Assembly: GCA_047967505.1 (NCBI GenBank)
Contig: CM106539.1
Length of the DNA: 64,000 nt
Source: Dipteris shenzhenensis
Taxonomy: Eukaryota > Polypodiophyta > Polypodiopsida > Gleicheniales
Strand: one strand, 5' to 3'
The notes under the pieces were generated by a model. It saw nothing but the letters and a program-made list of their open reading frames with translations. It searched no databases and was not told the origin of the DNA. The translations under genes were made by a program, and so were the position numbers. Shown piece after piece: positions 11,101 through 23,100 of this stretch; position 1 is the first letter of the stretch; every line of letters starts with the position of its first letter.

Positions 11101-14100
11101 TGGCGACACTTGGTTTGGCCAGAGGGCTCTATGGCAGCACCCTCGAATCCCACGGCCGTTAAGGTTCTTCTTTCCCCAGCTGACAAGCAACAGGTACCGC
11201 AGGCAGTTCAGTCCCTCCAGGACAAGGCGCTTGTGGGCAGAATTGTAGGCCTCACGCCTATAAGGAGACAGGTGCGAGAGTCGATCCAGGCGAGCTTGGC
11301 ATTAGAAGGAGACCACATTCAGGAGGTCACCATCTATGGACGAGGCGTTTTCCTCATCCAGCTGAGCTCCCCCGACACTGCCTCGACACTTGTGGAGCAG
11401 AGCCCCATCCTCCTCGGCCCACATCTTGTTTACCTCTTTTCTTGGTATCATGGGTTCACAGTGGAGGACATATTGAGTCTTTTGATGTGCTTGGGCTGTC
11501 ACAAAACCAAGGGATGCACCTTTTCCACCATCGGACACACCTTTTGATGAAGAGTTTCTGACTCCTCACGCAAGGGACACACCCCATCGTGGAAAAAAGG
11601 ACATCTTTTCGTGTGGGGACACCCCTTTTTAAAACAGGGTCACACCCCTTCATAAAAAGGTACACCTATTCCAAGGGTCACACCCCTTAGAATAGGCACA
11701 CCCTTTGGCACCAAGCACCAACTACAAAAGGGTACCTAGAGGGCCTAAAAAGGGCAACCAGCCCTACACCCAAGGCCTAACCCTAGACTACTCAAGGGTT
11801 CTCCAAACCCACGTTTTAATTTTTTGGCAACCACCAACCAGCCAGGAAAAAAAGGGCGAAATCAAATCACAATTTCACGTCAGCCTTCTCCGCTCCAACA
11901 ATGGCCGTACTGATTTCACCATTCCTCCTGCACTCAGGCCGCGAATGTTGACTGCATTGTTTGGAGAAGTTGCAGCGCCAGTTTCTCTCCTGCTCATCCC
12001 GCCATACCTGCCTGAAATCAGCAACATTTGCTGCCTATCTCCAATGACCAAACCAGCCTGGTTTCTCACGGGTTTTCTCACGCTACCTCTGCCCATAAAC
12101 AGCCGCTGTTGCTGCTTATCCGATCACTCATAGACAGGCCAGACCTGCTCTCTGACAGTACGCAGCACAGCGCAGATTTCAACGCTGGAAAAGTGCGCCA
12201 GATTCCACACAGTCTGCCAACGCCCATCTCGCCAGGCACCTGTTTCTTGTTCACACATCCACGTGGACTTGCAAAGACAGCAACATGGACCTCCGGACAG
12301 AGATCTGCAGGTTTTTTCTACACACCTAATTGGCAGATCTAATCTATGCCAGGTGGATTCTTTCCATTCTATTTCTAAGGATTCTCTTTCATATTGTTAT
12401 TTGCCGCTCATTATCAAATTACAGCAAATGAAAGCCTCCTCCTTAAAGCATGGAAACCCCTGGTAATGCCCCAGTCCCTTCAAGGACACCTCAGGCATCA
12501 TCTATCACACACTATCATGTTCAGATTGCACAACCAGCCCATTTCGGAGCTTTTGCATCGTGGGTCTTCTGTGTCACGTGCCCTTCCAATGACTTGGACC
12601 ACATCCTATACCTTCTGCGTGAGGCACCTCAATTACATTACTTCCACAGCACAGTCCAGGTTGTGTTTCACGAGACACATAGATACCCAGAACCCAATAT
12701 TCCTCACGAGTTTGCTGTCCATCTTTGGAGAGATTTTTACGCCTCAGCTTCAGCATCTCCAGGGTACTCTCCACCTCCTTCAGCTCCCAGATATCCTCCT
12801 GCACAGGTTGTACCTTCCCCAAGACAATATTTACACTCTGAAGGTACTCCTCCTAGATATCCTCCACTCCCGGCAGCAGCTCTTTATCCCTTCTCAGATC
12901 CGTGGACTCTGCAACCTACCCCTGTACTCTCACGAGCAGTAACACCCACTTCGGCATCACTAGTGTTACCTCAGACAGGACCTCCTTTACCAGATTTCCA
13001 CAGGTCGTTCCATCCTGCCTCGCCTGCCCCCTCCAACATGAGCAACCTCAGGGAGCAGCCCGGATCTTCTTCCAGGAATGGTACAAACTAGAGCACAGGT
13101 TCGTGCTCTTCTCACAAGGACCTCAAGTATGTCACAACGGTCGCGTGCAACCTCTCCGGAGATCAGTGACTCAAGTCCAAAAAAGACCCCTGAAGTCAAC
13201 TTACAAGGCGAAGCACTGCTTCAACTTCAAATTTCCCAGCTTCAGGACAACATCTCTGACTTGGTCCAGAAAGTCTAACAACTCCAAGATTCTCGCAGTA
13301 CCACACATACAGAGGATGACGTGACGCCACCGGACGACTATGTGGACTCGTTCCCACCTGAGGTAGAAAACACTGAACTCCGTGCCCTCTACTACTTACT
13401 CCAAGCTTCCAAAACTAAAAGACTTTACATTAAACTTCTGGAAGCCTACACTGGTCAACGAAATCGCTGAACAGTTGACCAATGGCTCGCAAAACTACGC
13501 ATGTACTTTGATACTGTTGACCTCACTTAAGGCAAAAAGACTGCCTTGGCAGCCTCCCTCCTCAAGGATACAGCTTTCCTATGGTGGCAACGACGCTTAA
13601 AGGACGGCAAAAGTGTGTTAATTTGAGAACGTTTTGTACACATGCTCCATAAGCAGTTCATACCTGCCAATGCGGACTTCCAAGCACGTTCAACACTCAG
13701 ACAATTGGAGCAAACACGCTCCCTGTCTTCCTACATCTCTCAATTCACCACATTGGTGCTGGAGATTGATGGTTTAACTGATGATGATTGCCTTCATGCT
13801 TTCATCTCAGACCTAAACCCCTCGTTACGCATTGATGTCCTCAAAGCAAACATCACCACCACAGCTAGCGCTATTGCTTACGCAGAGCGCATTACCGATT
13901 TCCAAAACACAGGGAAGCAGAGTGCTAATAGAACACAGAACTCTACTATGGCCAAAGGTGCTCGCCCTCAAGATAACCCCAAGTTTAGAAAAAACTCGGG
14001 TAATCAAGGTCAGCGACAGTCTCAAGGTCCCCACAAGTCTCAAAAATCGTATGCTGGATCCCAACAAAAGCACTCCTCCAAGGATCGCGCCTCTTCTTCT

Positions 14101-17100
14101 TCACAAAGTCATGACCGTCGTCCCCAACATAAAGGTGCAGCCACTGACAAGAAGAAGAACTCCAACACAAAAGGACTTTGTACCATCTGTACAGTCGACC
14201 ATAGATGGTTCGATTGTCCCAAGCGACCAAAGCAAAATTCCAATATAAAACCTAGCACTTCCCAAACTGAAGATGCTACCCCAGCACAAGACAAGAAAGG
14301 CAAAGCTGTTCGAATGGCAAATACCATCCACATGAGCCTTGCCAGCAACCCCGAACCTTCCCTGGCCACTCAAGTACTTTGTGTCCAAGGATCGATTCGT
14401 GGAACAACGGTCACTGTCCTCATCGACAGTGGCTGCTCTCATAACTTCCTGGCTAGTTCTATGGTCGACAAACTTTAGTTGACCACCAGTCCTAGTCCCA
14501 TGGACTATCAGATTGAACTCGCAAATGGAACTACCTTCCTGTGCAACACCAGGATCAAAAACTTATCTTTTCGCATCCAACATTATACGGACAAGTTGAA
14601 CTTCGACATCATGCCTCTTTCTCGGTATGATGTCATACTTGGACAACAGTGGCTCTACGACTATGATCCATCAATTAGTTTTCGCAGCCATACTATCCAG
14701 TTTGTCCACCAGGGAAAACTTATTGAGCTAACTGGTTCTCGGGACTCTCCTTCAACCCCAGTTGCCTCTGCCCTACAAGTAAAGAAGTGGGTTCGTAAAC
14801 GTCAAGTAAAGACTTCACTTCTGTTGGTTACGGTAGTAGAGGAGACACCAACAAAGGATCCTCTTGAATACCTCAACCAACCTTTTTTCCAGCCCTATCT
14901 GGATATTTTTCCACAGGAATTGCCAAAGCAATTACCACCTCGATGACCATTGGATCACCCAATCGAACTTATTCCTGACAGTAATCCACTGTCGAAACCT
15001 CCTTATCGGGTTTCTTACACTCAAAATGAAGAAATCCAAAGACAGGTGACCAAACTACTCGACAAAGGTCACATTCGGCCCAGTCGTAGCCCTTTCAGAT
15101 CTCCTGTACTACTTGTGGAAAAAAAGAATAAGTCCATGCGCCTCTGCATCGACTACCGAGCCCTCAACAAGCTCACTATCAAAAACAAGTATCCATTGCC
15201 TCGCAACGATGACCTCTTCGATCAACTTCTACACGCAACACAATTCTCAAAGATTGATCTTCGTTCAGGTTATCATCAAATTCGCATACGAGATGGCGAT
15301 GAGTACAAGACAGCTTTTCGAACAAAGTATGGATACTATGAATGTTTGGTCATGCCTTTTGAGTTAAACAATGCCCCGGCCACATTCATGACACTAATGA
15401 ACGACATCTTCAGGCCTTTCCTCGATAAGTTCGTCATCGTTTACCTCGATGACATCCTCGTTTTCAGCAGATCCCTACATGAGCACAAACAACATCTTCA
15501 CCAAGTTTTTGAAGTTCTCCGCGCAAATTCTCTCTACATCAACATTGAGAAGAGTGAGTTCTTCAAGACCCAACTCGAATATTTGGGACATGTTATCTCT
15601 GTGGATCCCAAGAAGGTCGAGGTAATCCGAAACTGGCCTACCCCTAAGAATGTTCATGATGTCCGCTCTTTTCTTGGATTGACAAACTTCTACCATAGAA
15701 AGGTCTATCAGTTTTCCAAAATCGCAGCTCCTATGTCTGAATTGTTGAAAAGCACAGCAGTTTTTCAGTGGCTTCCCGAAACAGAGTATAGTTTCCAACA
15801 ACTCAAGCAAGCACTCACTACCACACCAATTATGGCTATTGCTGACCCAAACCTTCCATTTGAGGTCATGACCGACGCTTCCGACATTGCTACAGGAGCA
15901 ATCTTGATGCAAGAAGGCAGAGTTATTGCTTTTGACAGCCATAAACATTCCGATATCCAAACCTGATACCCGGTTTATGATAAGGAGTTTCTTGCCATTG
16001 TACATGCTTATCGCTCTTGGAAACATTATCTCATGGGAGCCGACTCGGTGGTCAAGACAGACCATCACTCTCTAAAGTATATCTTTACTTAGCCAGTCAT
16101 GAACGCTCGACAAGCATGCTAGGTTGAGTTTCTGGCCAACTTTCACATGACCATTGAGTACATTCCAGGACTATGCAATGTAGTTGCAGATGCTCTCAGC
16201 AGGTTAACTCTAGCTGATCAACTGGTTCAAGAAATGCAAGACATTCTACTCCAAGTCAGGGATCATATGCGAAAAGCACAAGAGCGTATCAACGGTCTAC
16301 CAACAAACATAGACGTCACCTGGAATTTGACACTTGTGACATGTAGCCCCACATCGCTATAAGATGGTTAAGTTTGTGTTTCCTAAGTTGCGACCAAGAT
16401 ACTATGGACCTTTCCGGATCGTTAAGAAAAATTCACCTTTAAGTTACAGATTGGAATTACCACCATCATGGGGTAAAATCCATCCGACATTTCATATTTC
16501 TTGGCTAAAGACGTACATTCCAAGCGATGAAGCAATTCCTCCTGCAGGTGATTATGTCCCAGAAATCGAAGACGATTATGTTCTCCTTATTCCTGAGCGT
16601 ATTTTGGACCATCAACAGCGATAGACTCGACATCGACTTATCACAGAATTCCTTGTTCTTTGGCGAGATCTGGACGACTTCGACTCTACTTGGCAATCTG
16701 ATGAAGACTTACAGCAATACCCTGACATTTTACAGCAGTATTTTCAAAGTTTACCGTGATATTTTCTACATCAGTTCATTATCTCCACCAGGGTCTTATT
16801 TTGAGTGGGAGGGGATGTCACGATCTGTGACGTATTCCTTTCTCCATATCTTAGACTTATGGATGGTTTGATGAATGGACACTTGTGGAAGGGTATGCCC
16901 TTTTGACGAGACACTTCCTATGAGGCACAACCCTTCACAAGAGACATTCTATTGAAGAGACACTCCCATTGTAATGTACCCTCTCATCAAGGGTCACACC
17001 CTTCACAAGGGGTACACACCTCTTCATGCACATACACTTTGGAGTACACACCTTTTCATGTGTGACTCTTCACTCTCTATATAAGAGAGGCCCAACTGTA

Positions 17101-20100
17101 TGGATGACACACTACAAACACTCAAGCAATACAAATATTACTTGTTCTCTGCTATTTCAGTCTCCTTTCTGTTCCTGAGCACATTTCTAAATATAGTAAA
17201 TCTAGGATTTCTTACAGCCCCCTCCCCCCCCCTCTTATAGTCACCCTCACCACCCGCCCCCCTCCCTCTATCCACCGCGTCCCTACCGCTCCCTCTCCGA
17301 CAGCCCCCCTCTCCACTTCAGCAGCAGGTTCTTCCGCTTCGACACCCCTACTAGGTGGCAGGGGAACGATGACGCCCCGTTTCGCTTTCTAAATATAGTA
17401 AATCTAGGATTTCTTACAGCCCCCTCCCCCCCCCTCAGCCCCCCCTCTTATAGTCACCCTCACCACCCGCCCCCTTCCCTCTATCCCCCGCGTCCCTACC
17501 GCTCCCTCTCCGACAACCCCCCTCTCCACTTCAGCAGCAGGTTCTTCCGCTTCGACACCCCTACCAGCTGGCAGGGGAACGATGACACCCCCTTTCGCTT
17601 CCTCATCGCAGCAGCAGGTCTGTTTGGGGAGGGATCCTAAGGAACGAAGCTCGTCTTCCCAATCAACGGCTCCCAACCTCAAGCCTGGGCGCCCCTTACC
17701 GCAGGACTTCTGGAGGTTAGGACCCTGGAACTATCTGGAGATTCCGGACTCTTATCCTCTACCATTGGAGGTAACGCTCATGGTCCTTCAGCCCCGAAAG
17801 GGGGGTTTGTTGATCAGTGCAGTGGGATCTCCGACACACCTCGTTTGGAGATTTCCGTCTGCCTCCACAGGGTTGGAGAAATGGTCCCCGGAGGTGTTCG
17901 ATGCTATTTTGGGGAATCATATTACACTCGTGATGGATGAGTGGATGGGGCCACTTGGACTAGACCTTTGGTACGCCCATGGTGCGGAGGTGAACTTTCA
18001 ATTGAGCTTCACGCGCAAGGAGCCGGTGTGTGGTTTGGCGACACGAGTTATCAGATTGCCACTGGAGGCAAAGGTGGAGCAGGCACACTTCTGACCCCTC
18101 CAGAAGTGTGCAGAGTTGTTCGAGCTGGAAGCCTCCTTCATGATGAAGTGGGCACAAAAAATTGGTATTGAGCCGGTATCCACACTAGTATGGCGTCGCA
18201 CAGATACTGACTACTCGCCCTCTAAACCCCCGGCAAAATCATACAAATTAGTCTTTCTGGGACAGGCACCCACTCATAGGAGAGCCTTGTTCCCGACTCC
18301 CCCGTCCTCATGAGCTGGACCATAGTGTGTTGGAACGTACATGGGCTCCACGACCGTGTTCGTAGACAGCTGCAGTACCTGATACTCCGACAGGAGTTGC
18401 AGAGGGCAGTGGTAGGGCAGACAATGGACATCCTTATGATTCAAGAGCACATGTTTTCATTCAGACATCAGACGACGACATCACCTTCTCCCAAGGAGAG
18501 GTCCAGAGGAGTGGAGGGGTCTGCATCTCAGTCTCATAGACTTTGGCCCCAGAGGTCTACGATCAGGGCGAGCTCATTCCAGGATGCAGTTTGGATGGGA
18601 GTTCGGACAGGAGAGTCCAGGATCGGGATCCTGAACGTGTATGCCCCAGCGTGTAGACAGCACCGCTCGGCCTTTTGGAGGAGGCTTTCAGAGTGTCTTC
18701 CAGATGTAGACTAACAAAGCGTAGCAACTAGGAGCAGTTCATTTTCATGATTAGTGGCGGAAACCCGTGGAGAGAGCCAGATTTCAGCAGGACTCCTAGC
18801 AACCTTCTGTTCTCCTTTGGACAGAGGAGACACGATGGATTGCTAGAGAGACTAGGCCGTTTCTATTTTTGGGGACTAGGCATTACACAGAGGCGGATCT
18901 ACCGAGATTCTGGCAAGTACCACGATGTCAGACCACTCTCCAGTGGTACTTCACTTGGATCAGCCCTGCCGAGGTCTTCCCCAGAAGGGAGTCCGCATTC
19001 AAGAGGACCTCCTGCAAGACGAGGAGATTCAGCAGGTCATGGCAGGGATTTGGGAGCAGTCAAAGACGGCACCGTGTGAGGGCTGGGCTGCATGGGTGGC
19101 CGATGCGATTCAAAGGAGCAGTGAGGAGCTGCAGGCTCACGGCCTTAGACGGAGGAGTACCCTTCAGAGCGTGAGCGGGCTTTGAGGAGAGACCTCGCCT
19201 CCATCTGAAAGGGAAGGTCAGAGGGAGAAGAACAACAGAGAGAAGGTGAGAGAGAGAGTGACACTCAAGATGCGGGTGTGAAGTGATGAGCCACACCACA
19301 AACTCATAGGTTTTATTAGGATTAGGTTTTCCCCCTATGACTGTCTTAAGACAGTCATAGGTGTCATATCTTTAATAAAGGGGTGGCAATGTGCCTTTAC
19401 CCCAACAACCTCCCACCTAAAGGCCAATATGCCTAAAGGGGAGAAAAGAATAAAAATTACAGCAATATACAGTTACTGTATACAAGACCATAAAATAAGA
19501 GTGGTCTCATCCTAATCCCATGATGTGGCGGCAATGTGCAAACCGCTCTGTAGGCAAGCTCTTAGTGAGCAAATCTGCAGGATTATCATCAGTATGCACC
19601 TTCACAAGCTCAATTCGCTTGTCTTCCAGTACCTCCCTGATGAAATGATATTTCACATCTATGTGCTTGGTCTTCTTATGAAAGACCGGATTGGCTCTGA
19701 TACCAGTTGAAAGGGAAGGTCAGAGGGAGAAGAACAACAGAGAGAAGGTGAGAGAGAGAGTGACACTCAAGATGCGGGTGTGAAGTGATGAGCCACACCA
19801 CAAACTCATAGGTTTTATTAGGATTAGGTTTTCCCCCTATGACTGTCTTAAGATAGTCATAGGTGTCATATCTTTAATAAAGGGGTGGCAATGTGCCTTT
19901 ACCCCAACACCATCGAGAGGCTTAGGGAGTAGGACCCAGTGTCTCAGTGGCTTAGTGACAGATTCGAGAGCGCTCGTCTCGAGCTCCAGGACACGGAGGT
20001 GCGGCAGGCTGAGTTCTCCTATCATTCCTCCCGGGACCGATGGGTGCAAGGGGACAGGATGACGAAGCAGTTCTTTCAGCCACTAGGCCCCGCTCGGTAG

Positions 20101-23100
20101 GCACACAGCTACAGCGTCTCCGGGACTTGCAGGGCATCATTCACACTCACCCGCAGGAGATTCTGGACATGACCACCGGTTTTTACAGCCAGCGCTTTCA
20201 GACGAAGAGGATGACCCCAGCTGGTCTTGTGGCCCGAGAGCTAGTTTGGGATCACGTTCCACTAGTAGTCTCGCAGGAGTTATGCAGCAGACTTGAGGAG
20301 CCTTTCACAGATGAGGAGCTCTGGGAAGCCCTCAAGGCTCTCCCAACCTAGAAGTGTCTGGGTGAGGATGGCTTGACTCCGGCCTTCTTCCGGAACTTCT
20401 GGGAGATTATCTCCACCCCTCTCCATCTAGCTTGCCAGGAGATTTTTGACACAAGCCTTCTCCCTCAGTCTTTAAGCAAGGGGTGGATTTGTTTGATCCC
20501 AAAAGGGGGAGATAGGTCAGACATCCGACAGTGGAGGCCGATCACTCTGCTTGATACTGCATACAAGATCCTCGCCAAGGTCTTGAGTTTAGGGTTACGG
20601 CCCCATCTTACCGACATCATCCATGACACACAGACTGGGTTTGTCCAGGAGCGTAGCATCGTGGACAACATCTTCACGTTCTGGGAGGCAGTGGATTAGT
20701 CCAGGGAGGAGTCACAGCCGTTGGCCATCCTTCTCTTGGACTTTGAAGGCCTACAACAGGGTGGAGTGGTCTTTCTTGGAGGGCACAATAAGGAGATTGG
20801 GTTTCTCAAACAGATGGGTCAAAGGAATTTCAGCGCTATATGCAGGGAGCTCTAGCCAAATGCTTATGGGCGGACACACAGGCGAGGCCTTTCCTCTCTC
20901 TCGCTTAGTCCGCCAGGGCTGCCCACTCTCTCCCTTCCTCTTCTTGTTTGTGGCATAGGCTTTGGGCTACTATTTGAGATCACAGGTGGCGGGTCTCACA
21001 GGGTTGAAGCTCCCAATCAGATAGGAGGAGCTACTTGACTCGGAGTTTGCAGACGACACGGCCTTGTATATTGAGGGCACCACAGCGAGTCTGGAGAGAG
21101 TCGGGGGCGCCCTTGCTATTTATTGTGATGCCTCGGGGGCACAGATCAACTGGACAAAATCTATAGGTTTCTTCACAGGCTTTGAGGAGACACAGGAGAT
21201 CCGTAAGTGGGGGAGTGACTTTGGCTTTAGATGGATACCGCGGGGCCAAACAGCGAGATACCTTGGATGCCAGGTGGGTATTGACATTACAGCAGAGCAG
21301 CAGATTGCCCCAGTCCTTGAGAGTGTTCGACGCAAGCTTCTTTATTAAAGCTCGGCCAAACTCTCCTTAGCAGGTCACACCTTAGTGGCAAACCAAGTCC
21401 TTCTTGCCACGACCTGGTATATCGCCTCCTGCTAGTGCTTTCATAGAGGTTGCATTGGGCAGCTCCGACGGTTGGTACGGAACTTCCTTTGGGCAGGTTC
21501 AAATGGCATGAGGAACACTAGGGCCCGAGTAGCCTGGCAGACAGTGATCATGCCTCAGGCACTGGGAGACTTGAGTGTCATTGATCCGGAGATGTAGAGC
21601 AAGGCCCTTCTGGGCAAGTTGGTGGTTCGTGGCCTCACCCCAGGTGCAGAGCCTTGGAAGCTCCTCTTACAGCGAGGGCTTCTGAGAAACACCCCACGCA
21701 CAAGGGGACATTGGCAGCCTTCACATTGATGGATCTTCTCAGAGGGCGGATGCAAAGAGGAGTTTGAGTGCCAGCCCCTTATGTGGCACCCAGAGATCAG
21801 AGATCAGGAGGGCCGTATGCTCGAACAACGGACTCACATTGGTTGGGCATAGTGGGACAGTGGTCCCGCAAGGTCTTTTGGCCGTTGGAGCAGACTACCT
21901 ATGGAGACAGAGGCGAGGCTTGATGCCCTAGTGCATCTGCGAGGGGCAGGGCAGCGGATGGGCGAGATTGACTTAGCCATTCCGGAGTCCTGGTGGGAAG
22001 GACTTCACGTCTGGAGAGACAGCAGATGGTTGGGGCAGTTTTCCCGTACTGGTGTTCCCTTGCGGATGTCGATCCAGCGCGGCAGCATGCACCCCGGCTT
22101 CTTCCATGTAGGACCTGGAGGCCTACTTCAGCCACTCACTGAGAGTGATCCTGAGATGGATGGAAGTCTTGATGGGATACATTGGCAGATGATCAGAGTG
22201 GTGGGACGTTTGGGGAAGGAGTGGCACATTGACCCTCCCAGTATTTCAGAATAGGACACCTCTAGATGGCTAGAGGGTGCCTTTGGCTGTGGGAGGGTAG
22301 ACCCCTGAGGGAGGTCCAGTGGGATCCGGGAGAGTGGTTCTAGCCCTCCAGGGGCGGCCTAGCTGAGCAAGTGGATGAGGTGCCCTTCTTTTCCTGCACC
22401 ACACGGATTGGTAGGATGGCTTCAGATGGACTCGTCCAGGTGGACCCCTTCGAGGGAGAGACATTGGGTGACCCAAACAGTGCCCCCGGATGTGCGCTTC
22501 GGGTTTTGGACACGGTTGTGGTCCAGCTTGGGGCCGAGGAAGATGCCCATCGGACCATGGTTGGAGCAAATGCGAGTGGACAGGCAATGCCATTGTTGCT
22601 CCGATGGTGTCCTAGAGACTATCCCGCATTGCCTGTGGAGCTGTCGTAGCACAGTGAGGATCTGGATGGGAGCCCTCAGGATCATGACAGGTATGCAGAG
22701 TCTTCATAGAGACTACACCTAGGGGATGGTGGCTTGGTTGACAGAGGGAGGACACGCGTTTCAAATTGATGAGATCTCCCTAGCATACCGGATACAGGGT
22801 CAGAGCATCCAGAGGATCGCACTCCACGAGGCAGTCCCCCTTGACAGTCTAGCTCCTCCTAAGGAGAGATAGTAGCCAGCATCACGGCTTGGAACATTTG
22901 GGTGGCTCGCTGCAGTCTTGTGATGGGTGAGCACCCAGTTCCACGCGCGGCTACCCTAGTTAATACACTCTACGGTCCACCTGAGAGCGCGGGACTCCAG
23001 GCTCCAAGGCGACTATCGAGAGGCGTGCTCGTTTCTGCAAGGCTTGGCCTGCAGGTGTTTTCTACATCTTCACTCGACGAGGGATTCGCTGGCTGTATAG

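Larger units (their letters stand above)
11497..17216 (+). mobile_element. Decayed Ty3/gypsy chromovirus lacking the integrase core
   Basis: Order on the plus strand: an upstream Pro-rich ORF (12450-13091), gag (13078-14330), protease ([11 protein letters not shown], ~14420), RT/RNase H (14950-16200), a post-integrase region and a chromodomain-like C-terminus (16364-16740). Then come a purine tract (GTGGGAGGGGA, 16805-16815) and the 3' LTR (16816-17216). The integrase catalytic core is absent. A matching 5' LTR was not found. 11530-11720 shares only short GGGTCACACCCCTT-type motifs with the 3' LTR and may be a diverged remnant, so the left border is uncertain. Confidence 0.8.
19206..19909 (-). 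mobile_element. 704-bp deletion-derived Ty1/copia element (TRIM-like)
   Basis: Two 202-bp LTRs (19206-19407 and 19708-19909) flank a 300-bp interior. The target duplication CCATC lies at 19201-19205 and 19910-19914. On the minus strand the LTR runs TGTTGGGGTAAAGG...CTTTCA. The PBS complement CTCTGATACCAG abuts the right LTR. The interior encodes, on the minus strand, the C-terminal end of copia RNase H ([28 protein letters not shown]). It is an internal-deletion copy that inserted into the LINE. Confidence 0.92.

Noticed and set aside
10590-11190. Pro-rich (plus) and Arg/Gly-rich (minus) long open frames
   Set aside because: Both come from the same polypyrimidine tract and have no domain features; composition explains their length.
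11497-11900. 5' LTR of the gypsy element
   Set aside because: It begins TGTCAC and shares short ACACCC-type motifs with the 3' LTR, but I could not align the two over their length and found no matching target duplication.
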